From: Kribbella sindirgiensis | Lineage (GTDB): Bacteria; Actinomycetota; Actinomycetes; Propionibacteriales; Kribbellaceae | Direction: 5' to 3' | DNA length: 64,000 bases | NCBI RefSeq assembly: GCF_004331435.1 | Contig: NZ_SJKA01000029.1 | Span: 1 to 64,000, forward strand | Shown here: positions 1 to 7,606 of the stretch, one piece after another | How the letters are laid out: every line of letters starts with the position of its first letter | How positions within the stretch are numbered: the stretch's first letter is position 1 | Position numbers and translations under genes: made by a program | The notes under the pieces: model-generated | What the model was told of the DNA's origin: nothing | Seen by the model: only the letters and a program-made list of their open reading frames with translations | Database searches by the model: none

Positions 1-97
1 CCGCTCGTGTACCCCCGAAGGGGCCTTACCGCTCGACTTGCATGTGTTAAGCACGCCGCCAGCGTTCGTCCTGAGCCAGGATCAAACTCTCCGTTGA
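1..97 (-). rRNA. rrs: 16S ribosomal RNA, 5' end only
   Basis: Read on the minus strand this is the start of a 16S rRNA. The universal AGAGTTTGATCCTGGCTCAG stretch lies at about 71-90 and is followed by GACGAACGCTGGCGGCGTGC and the AACACATGCAAGTCGAGCGG segment. The gene continues past the left edge, so only about the first 97 bases are present. The mature 5' end is placed a few bases before AGAGTTTGAT by comparison with other actinobacteria and could be off by several bases. The variable region begins GTAAGGCCCCTTCGGGG, as in Nocardioidaceae-like and Kribbella-like sequences. Confidence 0.97.
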
Positions 98-318
98 AAT
101 CTATATGTCAACCACGGCGAACCATGGAAAACAGACTACATTGAGTGATCCTTTGAATCAGAAACAAAACCATTACTGGCTTGTCATCCGTATTAATTTC
201 AAAGGAATCCGCCACAGAACAAGACAACCAACCACCCAAAATCTCGAAGAGACCAGGGTAGAAGAATCATTGAAAGTCCCATGGACGGGGTTAATGCATC
301 TTTCGGCATTGACTTTCG

Positions 319-347
319 GCACGCTGTTGAGTTCTCAAGAATCGGAC
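319..347 (-). promoter_or_regulatory. Actinobacterial rRNA leader element, boxA/processing-like
   Basis: On the minus strand this reads TTCTTGAGAACTCAACAGCG followed by TG. The TTGAGAACTCAACAG string is characteristic of rRNA leaders and spacers in mycobacteria and related actinobacteria, where it belongs to the antitermination and RNase processing region. It sits about 220-250 bases upstream of the mature 16S end. The assignment rests on motif recall, not on a structure calculation. Confidence 0.55.
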
Positions 348-564
348 GCACACCGCGCTTCAGACTTTCGTTTGAAGCTCCGGGGCAACTCGCCCAACTT
401 TACTGTTTCGCTTCCAGCCGGTCAAATCGGCCTTTTCGATCCAGTCTCCCTGCGTGACTCAGTGTCCGAAACCCGCCGAGGCGTGTTTCGGCTTCCGAGA
501 CCTTCAGGGAGTTTGTTGGAGGGCCGGCCGCTTTCGCGTCCTGCGCCTCGCTCCAACAAGAAGA

Positions 565-594
565 ACATTACTGACATTCGTGGTGCAGATGCAA
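565..594 (-). promoter_or_regulatory. Candidate rRNA promoter
   Basis: On the minus strand TTGCAT (589-594) and TAATGT (565-570) are separated by 18 bases, a reasonable match to vegetative -35 and -10 elements. Transcription would start near 558 and give a leader of about 460 nt. Actinobacterial rRNA operons usually have several promoters; this is the best single one I could see by eye. Confidence 0.4.
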
Positions 595-1023
595 ATCGGG
601 GTCCCGGACCCTCGTCCGAGCCTCCCGGCACCTGCCCTCGGCACCGTCATCCGGCGTCGAGGGAAGCAGTGCTGGTCCCTCCGTTCACTCCACTCGCACG
701 CGTCTCCACGAGCGACACTTCCATGATGCCGCACCACGCAAGTCGTTTTCGGCGAGCGCCCCACACAGCAGGCGAGCGCCGGCGAGACCACGTACGACCC
801 GGCCAGAAAGACGAGGCGGGAGCTGGTCGGCTCCCGCCTCTCACGTACTGCACCGCCCAGCAGACGCCTCTCCGCGAGTGGCCGCTCGTAGCGGCTTAGG
901 TTGAGGCCCGGGGTCATGCTCCGGACGGCATCAGGTGTAACCCCACTCCCCGGTGACCTATTCCCACACCGGCGGCCCCAGTGACCGGGTCGCTGTGGGC
1001 GGGCCCGTCGGTAGTGTCGCGCT

Positions 1024-1695
1024 ATGTCTCGTGCCTCCCAGACAGCTCTGGCCGCCTTGGCTCGCTTCAACGACGCACATCCTTGGTCCCACAACGACGC
1101 CTACGCGGCCGTCGTGCTCCACCATGCGCGTCGCGTCCGCGCAGCTGGCGGCACGGAGGCCCTTGACGTGGGCTGCGGGACGGGAAACCTCGTCCGACGG
1201 CTTGCAGATGTCTTTCCCGCAGTCACCGGCATCGAGCGCGATGTCCCGACCGCGGAGCTGGCTCGGCGTACAACCGCAGACCTCGCCAACGTCAGCATCC
1301 TGACCCAGCCGTTCGACGAGTTCCACGGAAGCCGCTACGACCTGATCACCTTCGTCGCGGTGCTGCACCACCTGCCGTTGGAGGCCACGCTCGAGAAGGT
1401 ACGCGAGCTGCTGCGCCCGGGCGGCCGGCTCGTCGTGGTCGGCGTCAGCCGGGAAGCGCCGGCAGATCTTCCGTGGTCGATCGCCTCGATGATCCTGAAT
1501 CCGATCGTTGGAATTGCCAAGAGTCCGCGAGGATCCCAGGCGATCCCCACGCACATGACAGCTCCGACCGCGATGGCCGCGGAATCGTTCGAGCAGATCG
1601 CCCTCGCGGCCAAGCGCATCCTGCCTGGCGCCCGGATCGGCCGCAGCCTGTTCTGGCGTTACAGGCTGTCCTGGACGGCTCCGGGCCCGCGCTAG
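1024..1695 (+). CDS. Class I SAM-dependent methyltransferase
   Basis: The 223-residue protein transfers a methyl group from S-adenosylmethionine to an unidentified small-molecule substrate. SAM-binding motif I is plain (ALDVGCGTGNLVRRL near residue 42), followed by an acidic residue after strand 2 (GIERD) and a post-II region DLITFVAVLHHLPLE typical of the Methyltransf_11/25 group; PGGRLVVVGVS is the strand 5 region. It is a single cytoplasmic domain without signal peptide. It stands alone, divergent from the rRNA operon and convergent with a small membrane protein whose stop lies 3 bases away. The fold is certain; the substrate is unknown. Confidence 0.88.
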   Translation: MSRASQTALAALARFNDAHPWSHNDAYAAVVLHHARRVRAAGGTEALDVGCGTGNLVRRLADVFPAVTGIERDVPTAELARRTTADLANVSILTQPFDEFHGSRYDLITFVAVLHHLPLEATLEKVRELLRPGGRLVVVGVSREAPADLPWSIASMILNPIVGIAKSPRGSQAIPTHMTAPTAMAAESFEQIALAAKRILPGARIGRSLFWRYRLSWTAPGPR

Positions 1696-1698
1696 CCG

Positions 1699-1926
1699 CT
1701 ATCGCGACGGCTGAGGCGCGGAACAGTCGATCTTCGGGTTGGCACCGATGTAGTTGAGCGGACCGGCGACGACCGTGACCAGCGTCGTGCCGACTTTCGC
1801 ACAGGTCGCGTCGGAGCCTGAGAAGTAATTTCGTTGCGCGGCGGCTGCCAGTCCGATGAACAACCAGACCACCACAACGATCGCAACGACGCGGGACCCA
1901 TTGGTCGACGCTCTTCGAGTGCGCAT
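1699..1926 (-). CDS. Small single-pass membrane or exported protein, unknown function
   Basis: The 75-residue protein begins MRTRRAS and has one hydrophobic segment at about residues 13-30 (VVAIVVVVWLFIGLAAAA), a signal anchor or uncleaved signal peptide. The outer part (about 45 residues) has two cysteines (DATCAKVG and KIDCSAP) that could form a disulfide outside the cell. The start at 1926 is preferred over an upstream ATG because GGGAGGT lies five bases before it. No family was recognised and it has no obvious operon partner. Confidence 0.6.
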   Translation of the reverse strand: MRTRRASTNGSRVVAIVVVVWLFIGLAAAAQRNYFSGSDATCAKVGTTLVTVVAGPLNYIGANPKIDCSAPQPSR

Positions 1927-1990
1927 GCCCACCTCCCGGATTGTGCGCACCCCCGTGTGGACGCTCTCCCGGTGCCCGGCGTGCCACGCG

Positions 1991-2029
1991 CGGAAACTCA
2001 GAGTTCGCGGCGGAAACTCAGAGTTCGCG
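1991..2029 (+). repeat. Tandem duplication of a 20-bp unit at the end of the KTSC gene
   Basis: The unit CGGAAACTCAGAGTTCGCGG occupies 1991-2010 and is repeated without gap at 2011-2029 (19 of 20 bases). Each copy contains the small inverted repeat AACTC-A-GAGTT. The stop codon of the KTSC gene (2018-2020 on the minus strand) lies in the second copy, so the duplication extends the 3' untranslated end rather than the protein. Confidence 0.9.
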
Positions 2030-2221
2030 AACGTCGAAGTACGGCTTGATGTGTTTGTTCACGTATGCGCCGATGCTCGGTGCGGCCAGGAGTGCCGCAT
2101 AGGTCGGCTGCGGTACGTCGAAGTACTGGTAGATGTAGCCGTTGACGTACTCGAGCTCCAGCGTGCCGTCGGACCATCCGACCGATCGCACATTCGACGA
2201 GTCCACCAGGCGTCGCCTCAT
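2018..2221 (-). CDS. KTSC domain-containing protein
   Basis: The 67-residue protein consists almost wholly of a KTSC-type domain: VDSSNVRSVGWSDGTLELEY, then NGYIYQYFDVPQPTYAALLA, then PSIGAYVNKHIKPYF. The family (PF13619) is small, widespread and of unknown biochemical role; it has been found fused to nucleic-acid enzymes in other bacteria. The start at 2221 is chosen because GGAAGGAG lies six bases upstream; an earlier in-frame ATG adds eight basic residues without support. It lies 52 bp downstream of an HTH regulator on the same strand and may be cotranscribed with it. Confidence 0.75.
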   Translation of the reverse strand: MRRRLVDSSNVRSVGWSDGTLELEYVNGYIYQYFDVPQPTYAALLAAPSIGAYVNKHIKPYFDVREL

Positions 2222-2273
2222 CCGCGGCTCCTTCCGCGCTCGCACCGCGCCGCCCAGTCTGCCCTTTCGACGG

Positions 2274-2627
2274 TCAAGGGGAGGGTGATCGCTCCGGATC
2301 TTCGGCCTGCAGCCGTGCCAGGACGCGGGTCAGGTCGCCGAGCGCCGTGTTGAGCTGCGTCAGCACGGTCTTGTCGATCGGTCCACCCCCTTGGTGCAGG
2401 CCGAGGTTCGCCGCGAACCGGAGATGGGCGTCGGGCGGCGCCTTCTTGAGGTAGGTGTCGAGGGCCTCCTGGAGAAAGGGACTCGGCACGAGCTCGGGTC
2501 TCTCGCGCCACTTGGTGAGCGTGCGCGGCGATATGCCGAGCTGTTCGGCGAACGCCTCGTTCGTCAGCCGCAGCGCCGTACGCAAGGCATGCGCATGCCG
2601 GCCGGTCCACTCCTCGATGACTGTCAT
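2274..2627 (-). CDS. Helix-turn-helix (XRE/Cro-like) DNA-binding protein
   Basis: This 117-residue protein has an N-terminal helix-turn-helix at about residues 14-45: LRTALRLTNEAFAEQLGISP followed by RTLTKWRER, the usual XRE pattern with an F-A-E-x-L-G-I-S core. The C-terminal half is helical (KTVLTQLNTALGDLTRVLAR) and probably mediates dimer formation. A GGAGAG ribosome site lies seven bases before the ATG. It precedes the KTSC gene on the same strand and could autoregulate the pair; the target is not known. A similar architecture occurs in many short actinobacterial regulators. Confidence 0.75.
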   Translation of the reverse strand: MTVIEEWTGRHAHALRTALRLTNEAFAEQLGISPRTLTKWRERPELVPSPFLQEALDTYLKKAPPDAHLRFAANLGLHQGGGPIDKTVLTQLNTALGDLTRVLARLQAEDPERSPSP

Positions 2628-2767
2628 CCGTGCTCTCTCCCTTGCGCGTCAATTACTCCCTGCAATGAGAATATTCGTTTCGGTGACCGCCGGTGGGCAG
2701 AATTTGTGCGCTGTGGATACCGGTCGAGTTCCTGGTGAGGACGCCGGGCCACGCGTTGACTTGGGCC

Positions 2768-3061
2768 ATGGACGAGATCAGCGGGAGAACCGCGACGCTG
2801 CTGCGCACCACGCGACAGCGTCATCTGCGCATCGCGAGCAAGTCCGGACCACGCCGCTTCGAGCTGGTCCGGCACCGCGACGTCTCCGGTGTCAGCGGTA
2901 CGGGCGTTGTCGCGGAAGGAGTCGAGTGGAGCGACGGGACGGTCGCGCTGCGCTGGGGCGGCCACTACCCGACGACGACCGTGTGGCAGGACGGGATCGG
3001 GGCACTGCTCAGCGTCCACGGGCACAACGGCGCGACCACGATCCACTGGCTGGACGACTAG
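2768..3061 (+). CDS. Conserved small actinobacterial protein, unknown function
   Basis: The protein, 97 residues from MDEISG, has a C-terminal signature (VVAEGVEWSDGTVALRWGG, then YPTTTVWQDGIGALLSVHGH) that I recognise from many small uncharacterised actinobacterial proteins, often near HTH regulators. No catalytic motif, membrane segment or metal site is evident. An in-frame extension upstream adds 25 residues that do not look like part of the fold, so the ATG at 2768 is preferred. It is divergent from the HTH gene. Confidence 0.6.
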   Translation: MDEISGRTATLLRTTRQRHLRIASKSGPRRFELVRHRDVSGVSGTGVVAEGVEWSDGTVALRWGGHYPTTTVWQDGIGALLSVHGHNGATTIHWLDD

Positions 3062-3131
3062 ACAGGACCTCGCCATGCGCACTCGACTCCGGTGGGGCGG
3101 GACAACCCTGCAGACAGCCCGCCTCACCGGC

Positions 3132-4193
3132 CTATTCGGTGAAGAACTGCTCCCGGTACGACGGATCCGGCTCGGACTGCGAGCCGTTCAGTTCACGCCG
3201 GACCGGACCCGTGTCGTGGCGGCCCTCTTCACTGGCACCGGAATGCTTCGGCACCGGACGCTGCGCCGAGTCCCCCGACCTGTCCTCGCTGGTGCTGTCC
3301 GGAGCCTTGTCGTCCCGGTCCGCAGCAGTGTCGGCGTTGCCGGCCTCGGTCAGGTCCTCGATTGCCGTGCTGAAGGCGAGTTCGGCGCGGGTCGGCCGCT
3401 GGCGTTCGATCTCCTCGGCGGCGGACCGCCGTACGGGGAGATCGTTCGCCGCGGCCGACAGTTCGGCGAGCGTGTCGAGCAGGCCGAGCGCCGTCTCGAC
3501 CTCACCCGGATGGTTGACCATCCACCAGACCGCGGCCGATCCAGGCGTGGCGAACACGTCGTCCTTGAGGTACGCGCGTTTGTCCTGCTCCATCCGGCGT
3601 TCGAGCAACGTGGTCTGCTCGCGGCGATGCAGGGCGGCCAGGTGCAGCAGGTGCTTCTGATCCGCGTCCGGCAGCCGCAGTCGTACTTCGGTCGCCCAGC
3701 TCCGGACCTGCCCCTTCTCGTCCAGCGCCGGCTCACCGAGAAGCGCAGCGAGACGGTGCTGGTTGAGCGATTCCTCGGTCACCTGCTGCCGCACCGTCAA
3801 CGACCGAGCCCTTTCCAGCAAGGCATCCACAGCGACAGCCCCGAGATCAGCGTGCCGCGAGCCCGACAGCACAGTCGACCACTGCACAACAGCCGAGAAG
3901 CTGAACTGAAAGTCCGGCGAGGCCGACGGCAACCGCACATCAGCAACCGTCCTGGACGGCGGCCCGGAGAACACCGGCTCCGGATCCGGAAGCACCACCG
4001 AAGGAGCGGGCGCCGGCTTACTGACCACCGGCCGGGGTTCGTCCGGCTGCTTCCACACAACGGCCAGCAACACCAGCAAAACCACGATCAACACCACAGC
4101 CGCCCAAGCCGGCAACCCCACAACCAGCGAAACGACGTACAGAACCAGCACAATCGCGGCAGCCGTGAGCAGAGAGTTCCGGTGCAGCTTCAT
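3132..4193 (-). CDS. Membrane-anchored hypothetical protein
   Basis: The 353-residue protein has two adjoining membrane segments near the N terminus (about residues 8-27 and 29-47, rich in V, L and A), a charged linker, then a long soluble region. The soluble part is predicted mainly helical, with conserved-looking stretches TVRQQVTEESLNQHRLAALL, RRMEQDKRAYLKDDVFATPG and SAAVWWMVNHPGEVETALGL, and ends in a low-complexity acidic tail rich in D, S and E. I do not recognise a named family. The shape (anchor plus helical cytoplasmic domain) fits a scaffold or signalling protein. It stands beside the caspase-like gene on the same strand, 90 bp downstream of that gene's stop. Confidence 0.6.
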   Translation of the reverse strand: MKLHRNSLLTAAAIVLVLYVVSLVVGLPAWAAVVLIVVLLVLLAVVWKQPDEPRPVVSKPAPAPSVVLPDPEPVFSGPPSRTVADVRLPSASPDFQFSFSAVVQWSTVLSGSRHADLGAVAVDALLERARSLTVRQQVTEESLNQHRLAALLGEPALDEKGQVRSWATEVRLRLPDADQKHLLHLAALHRREQTTLLERRMEQDKRAYLKDDVFATPGSAAVWWMVNHPGEVETALGLLDTLAELSAAANDLPVRRSAAEEIERQRPTRAELAFSTAIEDLTEAGNADTAADRDDKAPDSTSEDRSGDSAQRPVPKHSGASEEGRHDTGPVRRELNGSQSEPDPSYREQFFTE

Positions 4194-4282
4194 GGCGGCA
4201 TTCCTTCACCGGCGTCGAGCGGACGACGAGTCCCCAAAAGTCTCACACGCCTCACCCAAAGTAGCCGCCGGGCGCGTGTCGG

Positions 4283-4912
4283 TCAGCCAGTGAGGGAGCG
4301 GAGGGCCTGGCGGGAGGGGGTTAGGAGGACCGGTTTGTAGGGGCAGGGTTTGTCGGTGAGGGTTTCGTAGGCTCGGATGGCTCGGTTGGCGGCGTCCCAG
4401 CCTTGTTCGGCGGGGGTGCGGCCGAGGCCTCGGTTGCGGACCAGGGCGCCGTAGAAGGCGGAGCAAAAGACGGTGGCTTCGTACCAGCCGATGACGGTGC
4501 TGGTGCCGATGTAGGTGACGTCGCCCTGGATGCAGTCGCGGATGGCGCGTTGCCACTTGCCGATGCCGGTCTTGCAGCCGTCGGCGATGACGACACCGCT
4601 GGCGATCCCCCACTGGTGGTCGAGGAACCAGTCGGCGAGGGACTTCAGTGACACCTGGGTCTCGCCGTCGGTGGACAGGAACGACGGCTCCTCGCTGTGG
4701 TCACCGTGTGCCATCACGTGCAGGACGGTCGACGGGGTGGTGAGGGCGGAGAAGGCGGTCTCGTGGTCACGGGTACGGACGAAGTTCACGTCGAGGTACG
4801 GGCGGTTCCAGCCGGCGTTGATATTGCCGGTGATGCCCTGCACGAACGACATCGACGCGTCGAACGAACTGTCCAGACCCAGATCGACCAGAGTGATCTG
4901 CCGGTTCTTCAT
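4283..4912 (-). CDS. Caspase/CHAT-like cysteine peptidase-fold protein (putative)
   Basis: The 209-residue protein from MKNRQI shows the two halves of a caspase-hemoglobinase (CD clan) dyad. A hydrophobic strand ends in His-Gly (STVLHVMAHGDHSE, His about residue 69). A second strand ends in Asp-Gly-Cys (GVVIADGCKTG, Cys about residue 113). This matches the H-G and (S/D)-x-C-x-(T/S)-G pattern of CHAT and caspase-like peptidases. No other domain is fused. A GGAGGGG site seven bases before 4912 supports this start over an upstream ATG. Such proteins often act in bacterial cell-death or defence modules, usually next to a sensor or gasdermin-like target; the neighbour here is a membrane-anchored protein of unknown family. 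The call rests on motif pattern alone, so activity is unproven. Confidence 0.5.
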   Translation of the reverse strand: MKNRQITLVDLGLDSSFDASMSFVQGITGNINAGWNRPYLDVNFVRTRDHETAFSALTTPSTVLHVMAHGDHSEEPSFLSTDGETQVSLKSLADWFLDHQWGIASGVVIADGCKTGIGKWQRAIRDCIQGDVTYIGTSTVIGWYEATVFCSAFYGALVRNRGLGRTPAEQGWDAANRAIRAYETLTDKPCPYKPVLLTPSRQALRSLTG

Positions 4913-5122
4913 AAGCCCACCCCTCCAACGCTTTTCCGCACTTCTCACGTCCCGTCGCACCATGATGAACCACAGGTCCGACAGTTCGCGTCCCCCTATC
5001 CCGGGGCTGAGACAGCCCGTCCGAGCCGTACGCCGTACGGCGGAATCCAGGGACCGCGGCGACGGGTGCGGACCGTGATCGGCCTATCGTGGCCGGGCGC
5101 GTACGCCGAGGGAGGAGACGGG

Positions 5123-5947
5123 ATGAGCCAGGTTCCGATGGTCACGTTGAGTCACGGATCCGCGATGCCGCGGCTCGGGCTCGGGACATCGCCGATGAAC
5201 GACGCGGACGCCGAACGGGCGGTGGGTACGGCGCTCGAACTCGGGTACCGCCTGATCGACACCGCCGAGAACTACCGCAACGAGGTCGGCGTCGGCCGAG
5301 CACTGAAGAACGCGTCACGCGACGAGGTGTTCGTGACGTCCAAGTTCAACAGGCGCTGGCACAGCGTCGACGGCGCACGCCAGGCGTTCGAAGCGAGCGC
5401 GGAGAAGCTCGGCGTCGAGTACCTGGACCTCCTGCTGATCCACTGGCCGAATCCCGACCAGAACCGGTACGTCGATGCGTGGCAGGGCCTCATCGCGCTC
5501 CGCGACGCCGGCCTGGTGCGCGCCATCGGTACGTCGAACTTCAAGCCCACGCACCTGCAACGGCTGATCGACGAGACCGGGGTCGCGCCGGAGGTGAACC
5601 AGGTCCAGCTGAGCCCGGTCTGGGCGAAGGCCGCCGAGCGCGAGTTCCACCAGCAGCACGGGATCGTGACGGAGGCTTGGAGCCCACTCGGCAAGGGAAC
5701 CGAGCTGCTGAGTCACCCGGCCGTGCAGGAGATCGCGAAGGCCCACGAGAGGACGCCAGGTCAGGTCGTGCTGCGGTGGGAGACGCAGCAGAACGTCGTA
5801 CCCATCCCGAAGTCAGCCGACCCGCAAAGGCTCGCGGGCAACCTGGCGGTCTTCGACTTCGACCTGACCGACGGCGAGTTGGCCGCCCTGTCAGCGCTCG
5901 ACGGCACCGCCAAACCCCCAGCCGACTCGGACAAGGTCGGCCACTGA
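5123..5947 (+). CDS. Aldo/keto reductase
   Basis: The 274-residue protein is an NADPH-dependent (beta/alpha)8 reductase of carbonyl compounds. The catalytic tetrad is visible: Asp in LIDTAENYRNE with Tyr a few residues later, Lys in VFVTSKFNRR, and His in LLLIHWPNPD. The NADP-binding C-terminal part includes IPKSADPQRLAGN. It resembles the DkgA/2,5-diketo-D-gluconate reductase group found across actinobacteria. GGAGGAG at 5111-5117 supports the ATG at 5123. It is a single-gene unit; the physiological substrate cannot be read from sequence. Confidence 0.9.
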   Translation: MSQVPMVTLSHGSAMPRLGLGTSPMNDADAERAVGTALELGYRLIDTAENYRNEVGVGRALKNASRDEVFVTSKFNRRWHSVDGARQAFEASAEKLGVEYLDLLLIHWPNPDQNRYVDAWQGLIALRDAGLVRAIGTSNFKPTHLQRLIDETGVAPEVNQVQLSPVWAKAAEREFHQQHGIVTEAWSPLGKGTELLSHPAVQEIAKAHERTPGQVVLRWETQQNVVPIPKSADPQRLAGNLAVFDFDLTDGELAALSALDGTAKPPADSDKVGH

Positions 5948-6050
5948 CAGACACGTGACTGGCAGCGGGTCGAGCCAGCAGTGGCGAGCTGAAGACTCGC
6001 CGCGGCTCACCACAGCAGGAGGACGTGAGAGCTGGCGTGGACCCGAGCGG

Positions 6051-6094
6051 CCCGCCTGACGGTCAACCGCTACCCGCCTGACGGTCAACCGCTA
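6051..6094 (+). repeat. Perfect tandem duplication, 22-bp unit
   Basis: The 22-bp unit beginning CCCGCCTGACGGTCAACCGC lies at 6051-6072 and is repeated exactly at 6073-6094, with four further bases of a third copy. It sits in the noncoding gap between the aldo/keto reductase and the nuclease-like cassette (5948-6196); otherwise I see nothing in that gap beyond a short CTGGC/GCCAG stem after the reductase stop. Confidence 0.9.
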
Positions 6095-6196
6095 CCCGGC
6101 TGGGGGTCTCTCGGTGCGCATCCTCGGAGAGCCGTCGTTCCGGCAGAACACCCCTAGGTACAGCGTAGGACCAACGCCTCGGACGATCGACGCGAA

Positions 6197-6880
6197 TCAA
6201 ATGACCGTCGAGGGTGAGTGTTTGTTCAGATAGCCCTTGAAGACCCGACGCACGGCACCTTGCATGTAGACCGCCTGCGGTGCTCCCGGGACGACGTCGC
6301 GCTCATACTCCCGCTTTCGGGCGTTGAGATAGCGGACAGCGCTGGGCGACGCGACGTTCGAGACGAACAGCTCATCTTGAGTTCTGATATCGGCCCTGAG
6401 TCCTTCGAAGTTCCTGGCCAAACCGATGCCGACATTGCTGGTGACGTAGTACTTGCACTCGACAATCAAGACACACCTACTGCCTCGGGGCGCAATCTTC
6501 TGTGCCCTGCTGATCGCTGCCTCCTCGGCAGGAAGGATCAAGACATCGCACTCGTGCAGGACGCCAGACGTGCCCTGCACATAGACGCCGAGATGAACCT
6601 CGAGTGCAGGAGCTCCGGCAAACTCGATCACCGCGTGGGTATAGGCAGGGCTGTCGCTGTAGAGCTGGCCGGGATTGGTTCTGAAGACCAGACCCGAAAC
6701 TCCTGCCCCGTGGACATCCTCGTACGAAACCGTTGCGCCGTGTCTTACCGCGGTGCTCACGATGAGCGAAAAGACATACCCTTCATAAACATCGGCGGGA
6801 GCAGACGCCGAGTGGTAGGAGACCGAGCCTGAGCTGACCAGTGACTCGACCTCCCGGAGAAGATCGTCAAACTCACTCAA
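6197..6880 (-). CDS. PD-(D/E)XK nuclease-fold protein (putative)
   Basis: The 227-residue protein carries a convincing restriction-endonuclease core. Glu-Cys-Asp-Val-Leu-Ile-Leu places an Asp at residue 112. After an insertion, VLIVECKYY places Glu 141 and Lys 143, the D...ExK triad, and a helix with NFEGLR follows. Glu 34 in an N-terminal helix may complete the site. Translation starts at TTG, with GAGGAGG six bases before it, and overlaps the upstream gene by eight bases, so the two are coupled. Base composition is visibly lower in G+C than the neighbours, suggesting recent acquisition. It could be a restriction or defence nuclease; no methyltransferase is adjacent, so it is not a classical type II system. 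Confidence 0.6.
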   Translation of the reverse strand: MSEFDDLLREVESLVSSGSVSYHSASAPADVYEGYVFSLIVSTAVRHGATVSYEDVHGAGVSGLVFRTNPGQLYSDSPAYTHAVIEFAGAPALEVHLGVYVQGTSGVLHECDVLILPAEEAAISRAQKIAPRGSRCVLIVECKYYVTSNVGIGLARNFEGLRADIRTQDELFVSNVASPSAVRYLNARKREYERDVVPGAPQAVYMQGAVRRVFKGYLNKHSPSTVI

Positions 6881-7436
6881 CGCCGGCCTCCTCGCGGATC
6901 GCCGTGAAGAGCGCAGAGACCCTTTCTCTGTCCTCGCTGGTCATTCGGTGGGCGATCTTCGTCTGCCGATCGCGACGCCGGCGGAAGCCTTCTTCGGGCT
7001 CGAACACCACAGCCGTCACCGTTCTCTCGTAATCCACCGACCTGCCAGGCTCGGCCTGCAACAGGTCCAGCGTCTCTGCCTCGATAGCCGGCAATTCGAC
7101 AATGACGCGGCGAACGGCATCAAGTAACAGCAAGACCCTCTCCCGCACAGTCATAGGACGGGTCGTCACAACCAGGGTCCCGCTCTTCCTCGACGCCTCG
7201 AGCTCACCACTCTCGATCTGGCGGAGGTTCAAAATCATGTATTCCTCCGCTGCGTCGGACCACAGATCCTGCTCTCGCGGTGGACGCGCCTTCCGAGGTC
7301 GGCGCCGTAGTATGCCCTCCTCGGGAACCCCTTCGGCGATGGCCTCGTCCACCTCGTCCAGGACCCATTCGAGATCCGTTCCTTCAAGCAACGTTCGAAG
7401 TTGCTCTTCGATCTGCAGCAGCTCGGCGTCGTCCAC
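6873..7436 (-). CDS. Hypothetical partner of the nuclease-like protein
   Basis: The 187-residue protein is acidic and mostly helical: the N terminus (LLQIEEQLRTLLEGTDLEWV) and the middle (VRERVLLLLDAVRRVIVELP) look amphipathic, with a beta-rich centre (GTLVVTTRPM). There is no catalytic motif that I recognise. It starts at GTG behind AAGGGG and overlaps the nuclease-like gene by eight bases, so both are probably made together. The lower G+C shared by the two genes suggests they moved as one cassette. A sensor, inhibitor or DNA-recognition role is possible but cannot be chosen from sequence. Confidence 0.6.
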   Translation of the reverse strand: MDDAELLQIEEQLRTLLEGTDLEWVLDEVDEAIAEGVPEEGILRRRPRKARPPREQDLWSDAAEEYMILNLRQIESGELEASRKSGTLVVTTRPMTVRERVLLLLDAVRRVIVELPAIEAETLDLLQAEPGRSVDYERTVTAVVFEPEEGFRRRRDRQTKIAHRMTSEDRERVSALFTAIREEAGVE

Positions 7437-7540
7437 TGTTCCCCTTCACACGCTCCGACAGAAGAGCATCCAGCAGGTTGTCACTTCGGTCTAGCTGTGG
7501 CTAAACGATCGCGAGCACCGACCAGGCTTCTGACGCACCT

Positions 7541-7576
7541 CGGCCCCCGGGGAATCTGGGAAGTTCCCGGGGGCCG
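7541..7576 (-). terminator. Strong GC hairpin downstream of nrdJ
   Basis: CGGCCCCCGGGGAA (7541-7554) pairs with TTCCCGGGGGCCG (7564-7576) around a nine-base loop, with one bulged G. It lies 31 bp beyond the nrdJ stop on the minus strand and probably ends that transcript. There is no clear U tract, as is common in high-GC actinobacteria. Confidence 0.7.
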
Positions 7577-7606
7577 TGGCGCTTTCAGCCGATGGTCACC
7601 AGCAGG

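Larger units (their letters stand above)
98..1023 (-). other. rRNA operon leader and upstream region, no protein gene
   Basis: This 926-bp stretch lies between the 16S start and the divergent methyltransferase gene. The part nearest the rRNA (100-480) is clearly richer in A+T than the rest of the window, as expected of a transcribed rRNA leader. Open frames on both strands run through it but have no recognisable domains and poor codon composition, so they are not called. The far part (600-1000) is GC-rich and may hold further rRNA promoters. I see no tRNA in it. Confidence 0.75.

Noticed and set aside
105..899. Open frame of 264 residues in the rRNA leader
   Set aside because: It lies in the AT-richer leader upstream of 16S, has no domain or plausible ribosome site, and competes with rRNA promoter and processing signals.
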